A program made the translations under genes and the position numbers. 64,000 nt of DNA, taken from NCBI RefSeq assembly GCF_003368325.1, contig NZ_CP031466.1, positions 1,798,001 through 1,862,000 on the forward strand, given 5' to 3'. The notes beneath the pieces were generated by a model that was not told the origin of the DNA, ran no database searches, and saw nothing but the letters and a program-made list of their open reading frames with translations. The stretch comes from Paraburkholderia caffeinilytica. Its GTDB lineage: Bacteria; Pseudomonadota; Gammaproteobacteria; Burkholderiales; Burkholderiaceae. The number at the start of each line of letters is the position of its first letter. Position 1 is the first letter of the stretch. Positions 53,017 to 63,131 of this stretch are shown here, piece after piece.

Positions 53017-53925
53017 ATGAAGAATTTCACCGACAGAGTGGCCGCGATCACCGGCGCGGGCTCCGGCATGGGCCGCTCGCTCGCGCTCCGTCTGGCGCGC
53101 GAAGGCTGCCACCTTGCGCTCGCCGACCGCAATGCGACGAGTCTCGCCGAAACCGCGCAACTCGCACAGGCCGCCGCGCCGCATATCGTCGGCTCGCCGC
53201 TCTGCATCACCACACGCGTGCTCGACGTGTCCGACCGCGCCGCGATGTTCGACTGGGCCGCCGAAACAGCCGCGCAGCATCAGCGCGTGAACCTCGTGTT
53301 CAACAACGCGGGCGTGGCATTGTCGAGCACCATCGAAGGCATGGAGTATGCCGACCTGGAGTGGATCGTCGGCATCAATTTCTGGGGCGTGGTGCACGGC
53401 ACGAAGGCGTTTCTGCCGTATATCAAGGCCTCCGGCGCGGGACATATCGTCAATACGTCGAGCGTGTTCGGCCTGTTCTCGCAGCCCGGCATGAGCGGCT
53501 ACAACGCGACCAAGTTCGCCGTGCGCGGCTTTACCGAAGCGTTGCGCCAGGAACTCGACCTGATGAAGTGCGGCGTGTCGGCGACTTGCGTGCATCCGGG
53601 CGGCATTCGCACCAGCATCGCGCAGTCGAGCCGGATCTCGTCGAACATGGTCGGTTTCATGCTGGAAAACGAACAGCAGGGCAAGGACGACTTCGAGAAG
53701 TTTTTCATCACCACCGCCGACGAAGCCGCACGCGTGATTCTCGACGGCGTGCGCAGGAACAAGCGGCGCGTGCTGATCGGCCGCGATGCGCGCGCCGCCG
53801 ACTGGTTGGCGCGCACGTTACCGGCGGCCTATCAGGCGCTGGTCGTGATGCAGACGCGCCGCATGAAACGCATTGCGGAAAAACGCGCGCGCCGCGCCGC
53901 GCAAGTCGACGGCCGGCGTGCGTGA
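53017..53925 (+). CDS. Short-chain dehydrogenase/reductase
   Basis: The 302-residue protein has the SDR NAD(P) loop AITGAGSGMGRSLALRLARE near residue 10, NNAGVALS near 95, the catalytic Ser in VNTSSVFGLFSQPGMSGY and the YNATK Tyr/Lys pair near residue 167. GGGAGG is well placed before the ATG. It probably interconverts an alcohol and the ketone used by the monooxygenase upstream. Confidence 0.93.
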   Translation: MKNFTDRVAAITGAGSGMGRSLALRLAREGCHLALADRNATSLAETAQLAQAAAPHIVGSPLCITTRVLDVSDRAAMFDWAAETAAQHQRVNLVFNNAGVALSSTIEGMEYADLEWIVGINFWGVVHGTKAFLPYIKASGAGHIVNTSSVFGLFSQPGMSGYNATKFAVRGFTEALRQELDLMKCGVSATCVHPGGIRTSIAQSSRISSNMVGFMLENEQQGKDDFEKFFITTADEAARVILDGVRRNKRRVLIGRDARAADWLARTLPAAYQALVVMQTRRMKRIAEKRARRAAQVDGRRA

Positions 53926-54018
53926 TGCGGCGCCCGCAACGGACGGCATGCAGCGCGTAAAGCAATCCGCCCGGTCAGCACGATCAACAGGACATAAAGG
54001 ATTACAGGGAGAATGGCC

Positions 54019-54900
54019 ATGATGCCGGTTCGCCGCGACCTCCGCTTCAACTTACCGCAGGAACGCGCGTGCGATTGGCACGTGCAGGGCTCGCATGTGA
54101 CACACTTCTTCAACGCGCTTTCGCTGCTATTCCCGGCCGGCGAGCGTTTCTTCATGGACAGCGTGCGCAACTACCGCGACCAGATCGACGATCCCGTGCT
54201 TAAGAAGCAGGTGCTCGGGTTCATCGGCCAGGAAGCGATGCATACGCGCGAGCACATCGAATACAACGATCTGTTGCAGGAAGCCGGTTTGCCCGCGCAC
54301 AAGCTCGACAGACGCCTGTGGGCGATTCTCAACTTCGGCCGCAAGGTCCTGCCGCATTCGTATCAACTCGCGGTCACGGTCTGCCTCGAGCATTACACGG
54401 CGATGCTGGCCGGCTTGCTGCTGGAAGACGCATCGCGGATCGGCGGTTCGGTCGAAGGCTATGCGCAGATGTGGACGTGGCACGCGCTCGAAGAAACCGA
54501 ACACAAGTCGGTTTCGTACGACGTGTGGAATGCCGTGCTGAAGCCGGGACTCGGACGCTACCTGTTGCGTACCGGCACGATGCTCGCCACCACGCTGACG
54601 TTCTGGTTGATCGTGTTCGATTACCACGTGCGTCTGCTCATCGCCGACCGTAAACGCGGCGGCCATATCCGTGGCATGTGGCGCGTCGTGAAGTATCTGT
54701 ACGGCCCGCGTCATGGCGTGTTTCCGCGTATTGCCGGCGAATGGCTGAGCTTTTTCCGGCCGGGCTTCCATCCGTGGGATCACGACAATCGCGCGCAGCT
54801 GTCGCGCATCGACGGCCTCATCGCCGCTGTCGACGCCACCAACGCGGCCACGCCGAGCGCGCGCAAAGCCGCGCGACGCAGCGCGCAGGCGGCCGCGTGA
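54019..54900 (+). CDS. Metal-dependent hydrolase family protein (PF10118-like)
   Basis: The 293-residue protein has conserved acidic/His clusters that could bind two metals: QEAMHTREHIEYNDLLQEAG near residue 73, CLEHYTAMLAGLLLEDASR near 125 and WHALEETEHKSVSYDVWN near 157. A hydrophobic segment (TGTMLATTLTFWLIVFDYHV) lies near 192. The family often sits beside flavin monooxygenases. AGGGAGA ends 6 nt before 54019, which favours this start over the ATG at 54013 that nearly touches the ribosome site. Confidence 0.82.
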   Translation: MMPVRRDLRFNLPQERACDWHVQGSHVTHFFNALSLLFPAGERFFMDSVRNYRDQIDDPVLKKQVLGFIGQEAMHTREHIEYNDLLQEAGLPAHKLDRRLWAILNFGRKVLPHSYQLAVTVCLEHYTAMLAGLLLEDASRIGGSVEGYAQMWTWHALEETEHKSVSYDVWNAVLKPGLGRYLLRTGTMLATTLTFWLIVFDYHVRLLIADRKRGGHIRGMWRVVKYLYGPRHGVFPRIAGEWLSFFRPGFHPWDHDNRAQLSRIDGLIAAVDATNAATPSARKAARRSAQAAA

Positions 54901-55121
54901 TACGCGACACGCTGTCGGTCGAGGCCGGCGACGTGCGGCTCGCGCTCTACGTGAGTGGACCGCGCGACGCGGCACCGATCGTGCTGGTGCGCGGTTATCC
55001 GGCTGCGGCGATAGTGTGGGAACCGGTACGCGCGCATCTCGACGCGCGCTACCGCGTCATCAACTACGACGTACGCGATCCCGACGCCTCCACAGTCAAC
55101 GCCCGCGCGGCAAGCGTGTGA
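54897..55121 (+). pseudogene. Truncated alpha/beta-hydrolase N-terminus
   Basis: A GTG start overlaps the previous stop (GTGA). The 74 codons encode an alpha/beta-hydrolase beginning: GDVRLALYVSGPRDAAPIVL, then VRGYPAAAIVWEPVRAHLD and VINYDVRDPD. The oxyanion HG is changed to RG. The protein stops after DASTVNARAASV, before the nucleophile elbow GxSxG and the rest of a roughly 280-residue fold. The last 26 nt overlap the convergent gene. It is almost certainly non-functional as a hydrolase. Confidence 0.8.
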
Positions 55122-55650
55122 ATAGCGTCGGGTAGTCGATCACGAGGCCGTCTTCATCCACCGTCAGGTCCGCGGTGAAATTGCGGAAGATGCCCTCGTA
55201 GCGATACACGCGATTCAACTCGATGCACGAATATGCCTGCTCGGCACGCGTGACCTGTAAATCCGGCGTCGAAATATAGGCCACGGAAATCGGTTGGCGC
55301 TCGCCTTCGGCCAGTTGCAAACGGCGGATCGGCAACGTATTCGTGTAGGGCGTGGCAGCGATATCGATATCGATGCACCCTTCTATCGCGTTCAGTACGA
55401 GGCCATTGCCATCGTGCCAATGGCCGGCGCCGTCGCCATGCAATTCCAGCTCAGCGCCGCCGACGATTTTCAGCCATGCATACGTGGTGCGCCATTGCGC
55501 ATCGCAGCGCACCTTATAGTGCAGGCCATACGCTTTGCCATAGCGTTGCCCGACCAGGACGCTTTCCACCGCAAAGCCGTCCGCGCGTGCGTCGAACGCC
55601 AGATGTTCGAAGCCGTCGCCCTCTTCCGATGCCCACCGTAGTTCACGCAT
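55096..55650 (-). CDS. Putative glycolipid-binding family protein
   Basis: The 184-residue protein matches the Glycolipid_bind family pattern: the start MRELRWASEEGDGFEHLAFD, the central WRTTYAWLKIVGGAELELHG, the hallmark DIDIAATPYTNTLPIRRLQL near residue 94, and a C-terminal VYRYEGIFRNFTADLTVDED. No signal peptide is present. The biochemical role is not established for the family. It overlaps the truncated hydrolase on the other strand by 26 nt. The start at 55650 is chosen over a long upstream extension that lacks similarity. Confidence 0.85.
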   Translation of the reverse strand: MRELRWASEEGDGFEHLAFDARADGFAVESVLVGQRYGKAYGLHYKVRCDAQWRTTYAWLKIVGGAELELHGDGAGHWHDGNGLVLNAIEGCIDIDIAATPYTNTLPIRRLQLAEGERQPISVAYISTPDLQVTRAEQAYSCIELNRVYRYEGIFRNFTADLTVDEDGLVIDYPTLFTRLPRGR

Positions 55651-55925
55651 CAGTCTGCCTCCTTGTGGAACGGCGCGGCAAACGCGCCGGGCTTCTATCG
55701 TAGCGCGAAAACTTTCGGTTCGCCGATGCGTCGGCTTTCGGCTTTCGGCTGCGCCTCCAGACTCGCATGTGTCGCAAATAGCCACTATCAACGGTGGCGA
55801 TGCCCGGCGCGGCGCCAGTAGCCTATGCTCGCGTTTCACTCTCAACCTGACCCGCCGCGCGCCTCACCTGCCCGCGGTACAGTCGCGACACAGTCGCGCC
55901 GCATCGAATTCGCCGCCCTCAAACC

Positions 55926-56870
55926 ATGCCTGCCGCCGCAACCGAAGCACAATCCGCCGCCTTGCGCACCTTGTTGCGCAGTCTCGGCCAGATCGTGTTG
56001 CAGCCGAACGCCTTCACCGGTGCGTGCCTGCTCGGCGCGTGGCTCTTATCCGATCCGCGCCTCGCATGCGCGGCGCTGACGGGCGCGACCGCGGCCAACG
56101 TGAGCGCGGTGCTGGCCGGCTATCGCGAGAACGACACGCGCGCCGGCCTGCACGGCTTCAATGGCGCGCTGGCCGGTCTCGCCGCATTCAGCTTCATCGC
56201 CGACAACGCGACGGCCGCAGCCGTGGCGATTCTGGCCGGGACCGGCACGGCATGGCTGCTGGAACCGTGGTCGCGCAGGCTGCGCTCGCGCGGTCTCGGC
56301 TATTTCTCAAGTCCCTGTCTGATCGTCACGTGGCTTTGGCTACCGCTGGTGGCACGCGTCGTTCAGCCAGCAAGCCTCGCCACTGAGTCCACGTTCAGCG
56401 CGGTGCAATTGAGCCACGGCTTATTCGCCGGGCTCGCGCAAACCGGCTTTGCGTCCGGCGCCTTGCCTGGCTTCCTCATCTTGATCGGAATCGCGGCTGC
56501 GTCACGACGGCACGCCCTGTGGGTGTTGGCCGGCGCGGGCCTTGCGAGCGCCGCGCATCTGCTGCTAGGCGCAAGCGCAAGCTCGTTCGACGCAGGCCTG
56601 TTAGGATTCAACGGCGCGCTGACCGCGATCGCGCTGGCCGATTGCGGCATGGCGATAACGCTTGGCGGTATTGTGATTTCTGTCGTGCTGCAAATGGCGG
56701 CCACTTACTATGCGTTGCCGGCCATGACCGCGCCGTTCGTACTCGCGTCGTGGTGCATGCAGTGGCTCACTGGCCGTTTTTTGCGCGGTACGGGAATGCC
56801 CGAAGCGGCGGAGCGCGTCGAAGCCGGAGGGCGCGTCACTTCGCCGGCTTCGGTCGGCCGCGCCAGTTAG
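55926..56870 (+). CDS. Urea transporter (UT family)
   Basis: The 314-residue membrane protein shows the two UT internal repeats: GLHGFNGALAGLAAFSFIAD near residue 74 and GLLGFNGALTAIALADCGMA near 219. LRSLGQIVLQPNAFTGACLL near 15 and the ten or so hydrophobic segments fit. It allows channel-like movement of urea through the inner membrane. No urease genes are near. The first ATG with the family N-terminus is 55926. Confidence 0.88.
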   Translation: MPAAATEAQSAALRTLLRSLGQIVLQPNAFTGACLLGAWLLSDPRLACAALTGATAANVSAVLAGYRENDTRAGLHGFNGALAGLAAFSFIADNATAAAVAILAGTGTAWLLEPWSRRLRSRGLGYFSSPCLIVTWLWLPLVARVVQPASLATESTFSAVQLSHGLFAGLAQTGFASGALPGFLILIGIAAASRRHALWVLAGAGLASAAHLLLGASASSFDAGLLGFNGALTAIALADCGMAITLGGIVISVVLQMAATYYALPAMTAPFVLASWCMQWLTGRFLRGTGMPEAAERVEAGGRVTSPASVGRAS

Positions 56871-56999
56871 CGCTGCGAGTCATGTGGCGGGTTTGGGTTG
56901 CAGGTTGGGCCGCTGGTTTAGATACGGGTCCAGGCTGCAGGTTTGCCCCCTGAACCCGGGCTGCCGTCACAGCCGATCAAGCAATCTCTGGAGACAGAC

Positions 57000-57776
57000 A
57001 TGTCGTTCACTCACACGCCTACCGGCCGTGTCATCGAGACGGGGCCAAGGTCCGAAGCGGAACAGCAGACCCGCGTTGATCTGGCCGCCGCCTATCGCCT
57101 CGCGGCGCTCAACGGCTGGGACGATCTCGTCTACACGCATATCTCGGCCAGCGTTCCCGGCGAACCCGGCCACTTCCTGATCAACCCGTTCGGACTCGCG
57201 TTCGACGAAGTGTGCGCGTCGAACCTGGTGAAGATCGATATCGAAGGCAACGTCGTCGGCGCGAGCGAGCATCCGGTCAACGCCACGGGCTTCGCGCTGC
57301 ACGCCGTCGTGCACGCGGCACGCGCCGATGCTTTCTGTGTCATGCATTTGCACAATACGGCGGGCGTGGCCGTTTCAGCACAACCGGCCGGTTTGCTGCC
57401 GGCGTCGCAACATGCGCTGCGTTTTTACGGCCATCTCGCGTATCACGATTACGAAGGCCTCGCCTTTACGCCGGCCGAAGGCGAACGCCTCGTCGCGCAT
57501 CTCGCCGACAAACCGGCCATGCTGTTGCGCAATCACGGCACGTTGACCGCCGGCCGCACCGTCGCCGAAGCCTATGTGCTCATGGCCACGCTGATCAAGG
57601 CCTGCGAAATCCAGCTGCAGGCGCAAGCATGCGGCAGCCAGCTCGTCGTGCCGGACGACGCCATCGCCGCACGCACAGCCGATCAACTGTACGACGGCGG
57701 TGCGATCGAAGGCGCGCTGGAATGGCCTGCCTTGCTACGCAGGCTCGACCGGCTCGATCGCACGTACCGCGACTAG
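57000..57776 (+). CDS. Class II aldolase/adducin-domain protein
   Basis: The 258-residue protein has the zinc ligands expected of the family: MHLHNTAG (near residue 119) and LLRNHGTLTAG (near 178). WDDLVYTHISASVPGEPGHF near 39 and NPFGLAFDEVCASNLVKID near 62 are conserved. Relatives cleave sugar phosphates or act as decarboxylases. The start at 57000 has GGAG upstream (CTGGAGACAGAC). It is followed 37 nt later by a tautomerase, probably in one operon. Confidence 0.88.
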   Translation: MSFTHTPTGRVIETGPRSEAEQQTRVDLAAAYRLAALNGWDDLVYTHISASVPGEPGHFLINPFGLAFDEVCASNLVKIDIEGNVVGASEHPVNATGFALHAVVHAARADAFCVMHLHNTAGVAVSAQPAGLLPASQHALRFYGHLAYHDYEGLAFTPAEGERLVAHLADKPAMLLRNHGTLTAGRTVAEAYVLMATLIKACEIQLQAQACGSQLVVPDDAIAARTADQLYDGGAIEGALEWPALLRRLDRLDRTYRD

Positions 57777-57813
57777 ATTCACTTCTCAACATCGCTCATC
57801 ACGGAGTCACGCA

Positions 57814-58005
57814 ATGCCCACGTTTCATATCGAACTCTTCGAAGGCCGCTCGCTGGAGCAGAAGCGCCAGTTCGTCGAAGCCATTACCAAAGCGACTTGC
57901 GAATCGCTCGGCGTCGAACCGAACTCGGTGGACATCATTCTCACCGACGTCAAACGCGAAAACTGGGCAACGGGTGGGCGTTTGTGGTCCGAAGCGGACG
58001 CGTGA
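57814..58005 (+). CDS. 4-oxalocrotonate tautomerase-family protein
   Basis: The 63-residue protein begins MPTFHIELFEGRSLEQKRQF; removal of Met exposes the catalytic Pro. VEAITKATCESLGVEPNSVD and IILTDVKRENWATGG are typical. The family tautomerises enol/keto acids in aromatic and related catabolism. CGGAG lies before the ATG. It probably acts on the product of the aldolase-like enzyme, although that is inference. Confidence 0.92.
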   Translation: MPTFHIELFEGRSLEQKRQFVEAITKATCESLGVEPNSVDIILTDVKRENWATGGRLWSEADA

Positions 58006-58159
58006 GCGTGCGTGGCAATCGGCCGACACCTGAACCCGGTCGGATTGTCGCCACTAAATCTGGACCCTGCGAGCTGAAAAAGCCGCCAATGAACTCATCG
58101 GGTGTGCAATAGCGCGATACGGGGAGCTTAACGATTGAACTGATGTCCGTGCGCCGCCG

Positions 58160-58188
58160 AAAATGCTGCGCGCGTTGCGCGCGCAGCA
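58160..58188 (-). terminator. Terminator of the porin gene
   Basis: TGCTGCGCGCG (58164-58174) and CGCGCGCAGCA (58178-58188) form a perfect 11-bp stem with a TTG loop. On the minus strand it is followed by TTTTCGG. It lies about 80 bp after the porin stop. Confidence 0.75.
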
Positions 58189-58263
58189 GGTATTTCTGAG
58201 CGACGCATATTCGAAACGCGTCGCCGTGGCAGCGTCGGCAGACGCCGCCACGCCATCGGGCAA

Positions 58264-59463
58264 TTAGAACCGGTGGATCATGCCGACGCCAGCCGCAAAC
58301 TGGCTGCGTGACGAGGACGGCGCGCTGTTCTGGCCGTCGCCGATATCGGCCGTTGCGTTGATGATGCTCGTGCCGTTCGTGCCGATCGTCTTGCCGCTTG
58401 CACGCTGATACGCTTCCAGCGCGTACAGACCGGTGCGCTTGGAGAGGCTGTAGTACTGCGAGAGGTTGAACTGCTGGTAGCGGGCCGCGCTCGAAATGCC
58501 GTTCGACTCCGTAGCACGCGTGTAGCTATAGCCTGCAGCCAGGTCCAGCGCCGTCAGCGGCTTGAAGTGCAGCACGGCGCCAGCCGTGTTGAAGGTGGCC
58601 TGGCTGCGGAACTTCGAATTCACGCCCGGAATGTATTGCACGTTCGAGTACGAGAACGAGACGTCCCACTGCGAGCTGAACGCATAGCCGCCCGTCACCG
58701 CAACGCGCTGCTGCGCCTGCGCCGTCTGGTAACCGTTGTTGATACCCGACACACCCGCTTGCGCGCCGGCATTCGACGTCGTGGAGTTAGCGTCCCACGC
58801 ACCGCCGCCAGACGCTGCGTTATTGATGCGCTGGTAGCCAGCCGCGATCCCGAACGGACCGTTCAGGTACTGGATCGCCGCGCTATACGTCGAACCGGCA
58901 TTGGTGCTGCCCGCCACGCCGCCCAGCGCATACGAGCCGCTCACCGTCAGGCCGTACATGCTCGGCGACGTGTACACCAGCGAGTTATTCACGCGGTACA
59001 CCGTATCCAGCGAATCGATATCGCCCGGGTGCGCGCCGTATGCACCCGTCAGCCACGTGGTCGGGCTATACGGCGACAGCAGCGTGTAGTACGACGTGTA
59101 CTGGCGGCCGGCGGTGAACGTGCCGTAGGAGGCATTGGTCACGCCGACATACGCCTGCCGGTTGAACGCCAGACCGGTGACGGCCTGCGCACCGGTTGCA
59201 CTGTTAAAGCCTTCTTCCAACTGGAAGATCGCCTTCGTGCCGCCGCCCAGATCCTCACCGCCCTTCAGGCCGAAGCGGCTGCCTGCCCAGACGCCGTTGA
59301 CCATCTTGACGACCGAGCGGCCACCGGTCGTCGAACCGAGCGACGTCTGGCTGCTCTGATAACCGATCCCCGCGTCGACGACCCCGTACAGCGTCACACT
59401 GCTTTGAGCGTGCGCGCCGAGGGCGACCAACCCAAGGGCCGAGGTTGCTATTACCTTTTTCAT
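58264..59463 (-). CDS. OmpC-type Gram-negative porin
   Basis: The 399-residue protein has a signal peptide (MKKVIATSALGLVALGAHAQ) and starts the mature chain with SSVTLYGVVDAGIGYQSSQT, a hallmark of beta-proteobacterial trimeric porins. GLKGGEDLGGGTKAIFQLEE near residue 64 and the end GVGMIHRF, with terminal Phe for outer-membrane insertion, agree. It lies 74 nt after dctM, so it is probably part of the uptake operon and lets its substrate cross the outer membrane. Confidence 0.96.
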   Translation of the reverse strand: MKKVIATSALGLVALGAHAQSSVTLYGVVDAGIGYQSSQTSLGSTTGGRSVVKMVNGVWAGSRFGLKGGEDLGGGTKAIFQLEEGFNSATGAQAVTGLAFNRQAYVGVTNASYGTFTAGRQYTSYYTLLSPYSPTTWLTGAYGAHPGDIDSLDTVYRVNNSLVYTSPSMYGLTVSGSYALGGVAGSTNAGSTYSAAIQYLNGPFGIAAGYQRINNAASGGGAWDANSTTSNAGAQAGVSGINNGYQTAQAQQRVAVTGGYAFSSQWDVSFSYSNVQYIPGVNSKFRSQATFNTAGAVLHFKPLTALDLAAGYSYTRATESNGISSAARYQQFNLSQYYSLSKRTGLYALEAYQRASGKTIGTNGTSIINATADIGDGQNSAPSSSRSQFAAGVGMIHRF

Positions 59464-59537
59464 TTCTGCTCCTCTGTAAAAAACTTATTCGTTCGTATCT
59501 GGCAGTGCCACACCGGCGCCGACTCTTGGCCAGGCAT

Positions 59538-60890
59538 TCAAAACACCGGGTGACCATTGATCAGGCTGGGCAACCACGTCGAAAACATCGGCACGTACGT
59601 CACGATGTTGATCGCGCTGAAGATAGCCAGGTAATAAGGCCACGCCACCTTGGTGGTTTCACCTATCGACACATTGCCAATTGCGCACCCAATGAACTGC
59701 ACCGACCCGATCGGCGGATGCACGAGGCCCAATGCGCAGTTCAGCAAAATCATGATCCCGAACTGGACCGGGCCGACCCCTGCATGCATCGCCATCGGCA
59801 GGAATAACGGCGTGGTGATCAGGATGTGCGCAGCCATATCGACGAATGTGCCGAGGAAGATCTGGATGATGTTGATATAAAGCAGCATCAACCAGGGCAG
59901 GCTCGTTGCGCCGTCGAGCATGTGTTCGATGGCGTCGGGAATCTCCAGATAGGCCATCTGATAGCGCAGCATGTTCGACACGCCGATCAGCAGCAACACC
60001 ACACCGGTGGTTTTAGCCGCCTTGGACAGCGCATGAAAGAGCTTCTTCAGCGTCATCGTGCGATAGATGACAATCGTCAGCACCAGCGAATAAGCCACGG
60101 CTATGGCGGCGGCTTCCGTCGCTGTAGCAATACCCTTGGCCACGCACACCAGAATGATCGCGATCACCATCAAGCCGGGCACCGCGCCGAGGAACGTGCG
60201 GGCCACCGCGAACCAGCCAGGAAAACGCTGCAATTCGCTCGAGCCGTCAGCACCACGCGGATAGCCAAACTTGACCGCTTGCCAGTATGCAGCAATAAGC
60301 ACGAAACCCATCACCCACAGAACCGGCAATAGACCAGAAAACAACAGATCGCCGATCGACACGCCGCTCATCTGGTGTCCGTTCAGCGTCCCGGTGATGC
60401 CCTGGGCCGCGAACGCATAGATGATCATGTTCGTCGACGTGGGCATCAGCGCGCCCGCCAGCGACGAATGGGTCGTCACGTTGACCGCATAGGCCGCGCT
60501 GTAGCCTTCGCGCTTCATCAGCGGAATGACGACGCCGCCCATCGCGGACGTGTCTGCCGTCGGCGAACCGGACACGCCGCCGAACAGCGTGCACGCGACC
60601 ACGTTGGCCATGCCGAGCCCACCGCGGAAATGGCCCACCGTGGCCTGCGCGAAGCGCAGGATGCGGTCGGCGATACCGCCGTGCAGCATCAATTCGCCGG
60701 AGAAAATGAAGAACGGGACCGCGAGAAACGAAAACGCGTTCATTCCCGAAATCATCGACTGCATGGCGGTGGCCGCCGGCAAGCCTTCATACAGATACGT
60801 GAGGACGCACGCGAGTCCCAACGCAAACGAAACAGGAACCCCGAATACGAGGAAAACGAGGAAACTGACTGAGAGGATGGCAAGTTCCAT
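59538..60890 (-). CDS. dctM: TRAP transporter large permease DctM
   Basis: The 450-residue membrane protein has about 12 hydrophobic segments and family motifs: FGVPVSFALGLACVLTYLYE near residue 16, SGSPTADTSAMGGVVIPLMK near 110, THSSLAGALMPTSTNMIIYA near 140, and ILLNCALGLVHPPIGSVQF near 382. It drives sodium-coupled uptake together with DctQ and DctP. It starts 7 nt after dctQ. Confidence 0.95.
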   Translation of the reverse strand: MELAILSVSFLVFLVFGVPVSFALGLACVLTYLYEGLPAATAMQSMISGMNAFSFLAVPFFIFSGELMLHGGIADRILRFAQATVGHFRGGLGMANVVACTLFGGVSGSPTADTSAMGGVVIPLMKREGYSAAYAVNVTTHSSLAGALMPTSTNMIIYAFAAQGITGTLNGHQMSGVSIGDLLFSGLLPVLWVMGFVLIAAYWQAVKFGYPRGADGSSELQRFPGWFAVARTFLGAVPGLMVIAIILVCVAKGIATATEAAAIAVAYSLVLTIVIYRTMTLKKLFHALSKAAKTTGVVLLLIGVSNMLRYQMAYLEIPDAIEHMLDGATSLPWLMLLYINIIQIFLGTFVDMAAHILITTPLFLPMAMHAGVGPVQFGIMILLNCALGLVHPPIGSVQFIGCAIGNVSIGETTKVAWPYYLAIFSAINIVTYVPMFSTWLPSLINGHPVF

Positions 60891-60897
60891 GATTCTT

Positions 60898-61377
60898 CTA
60901 TTTTTGTTTCTGTGCGAAAAGCCCCAGCAGGTTCTCGAACGAGAACAGTGCGATGCAGGCGCTGGCGAAGACGGGGATCAGATAGCGAAGCGCTTCCGGA
61001 AGGCCCAGGATCGGGATCTTGTCGTCCATCGTCGTCTCGGCCATCTGCCAGCAGCCGAAGAAAACCGCCACGGCCAGCATGATCAGGCAAATATGCTGGA
61101 ACGCATGGGCGATCACCTGACCTTTCGGCGGCAGCTTCTTGACTAGCGAGTCGAGCCCGATGTGGCCGCCTTCGCGAACCTTGAGCGCGGCGCCGAACAT
61201 GGCGATCACAATCACCAGCAGGAGGGCGATGGGCTCGACGAAATCCGGTGCATCGCTAAAGACATAGCGCATCAAGACGCTATAGATCACCAACAGGCAC
61301 AGCGTGGCGAGACTTGCCGACGCCACGACCACCAGCACACGGAAGAGAAAATCGTTTGGCCGTTTCATGAATCTCAT
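60898..61377 (-). CDS. dctQ: TRAP transporter small permease DctQ
   Basis: The 159-residue protein has four membrane helices (LFRVLVVVASASLATLCLLV; VEPIALLLVIVIAMFGAALK; VIAHAFQHICLIMLAVAVFF; LIPVFASACIALFSFENLLG) and the conserved VREGGHIGLDSL loop. AAGG lies 8 nt before the ATG at 61377 but abuts the ATG at 61386, so 61377 is preferred. It links DctP and DctM. Confidence 0.92.
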   Translation of the reverse strand: MRFMKRPNDFLFRVLVVVASASLATLCLLVIYSVLMRYVFSDAPDFVEPIALLLVIVIAMFGAALKVREGGHIGLDSLVKKLPPKGQVIAHAFQHICLIMLAVAVFFGCWQMAETTMDDKIPILGLPEALRYLIPVFASACIALFSFENLLGLFAQKQK

Positions 61378-61516
61378 TGACCCCATCCTTGCCTGCAGCA
61401 GACTTATATTTAATCTTCAAGAATCCTGCAACCTTCGCCGGCTCAAAAAACCGGCGCGGCGGGAAAAACCGGCGGCATATGCCGCACGGCCCTTCTCCAC
61501 CGCGTTGCTTCCGAAC

Positions 61517-63055
<1,539 letters not shown>

Positions 63056-63131
63056 GCGATGAATAAACGGCTGCGACTGTTGGGCGCCGACATGCTAATT
63101 CCAGGCGCCCCGCCTCATGCACGCCGCCTTT

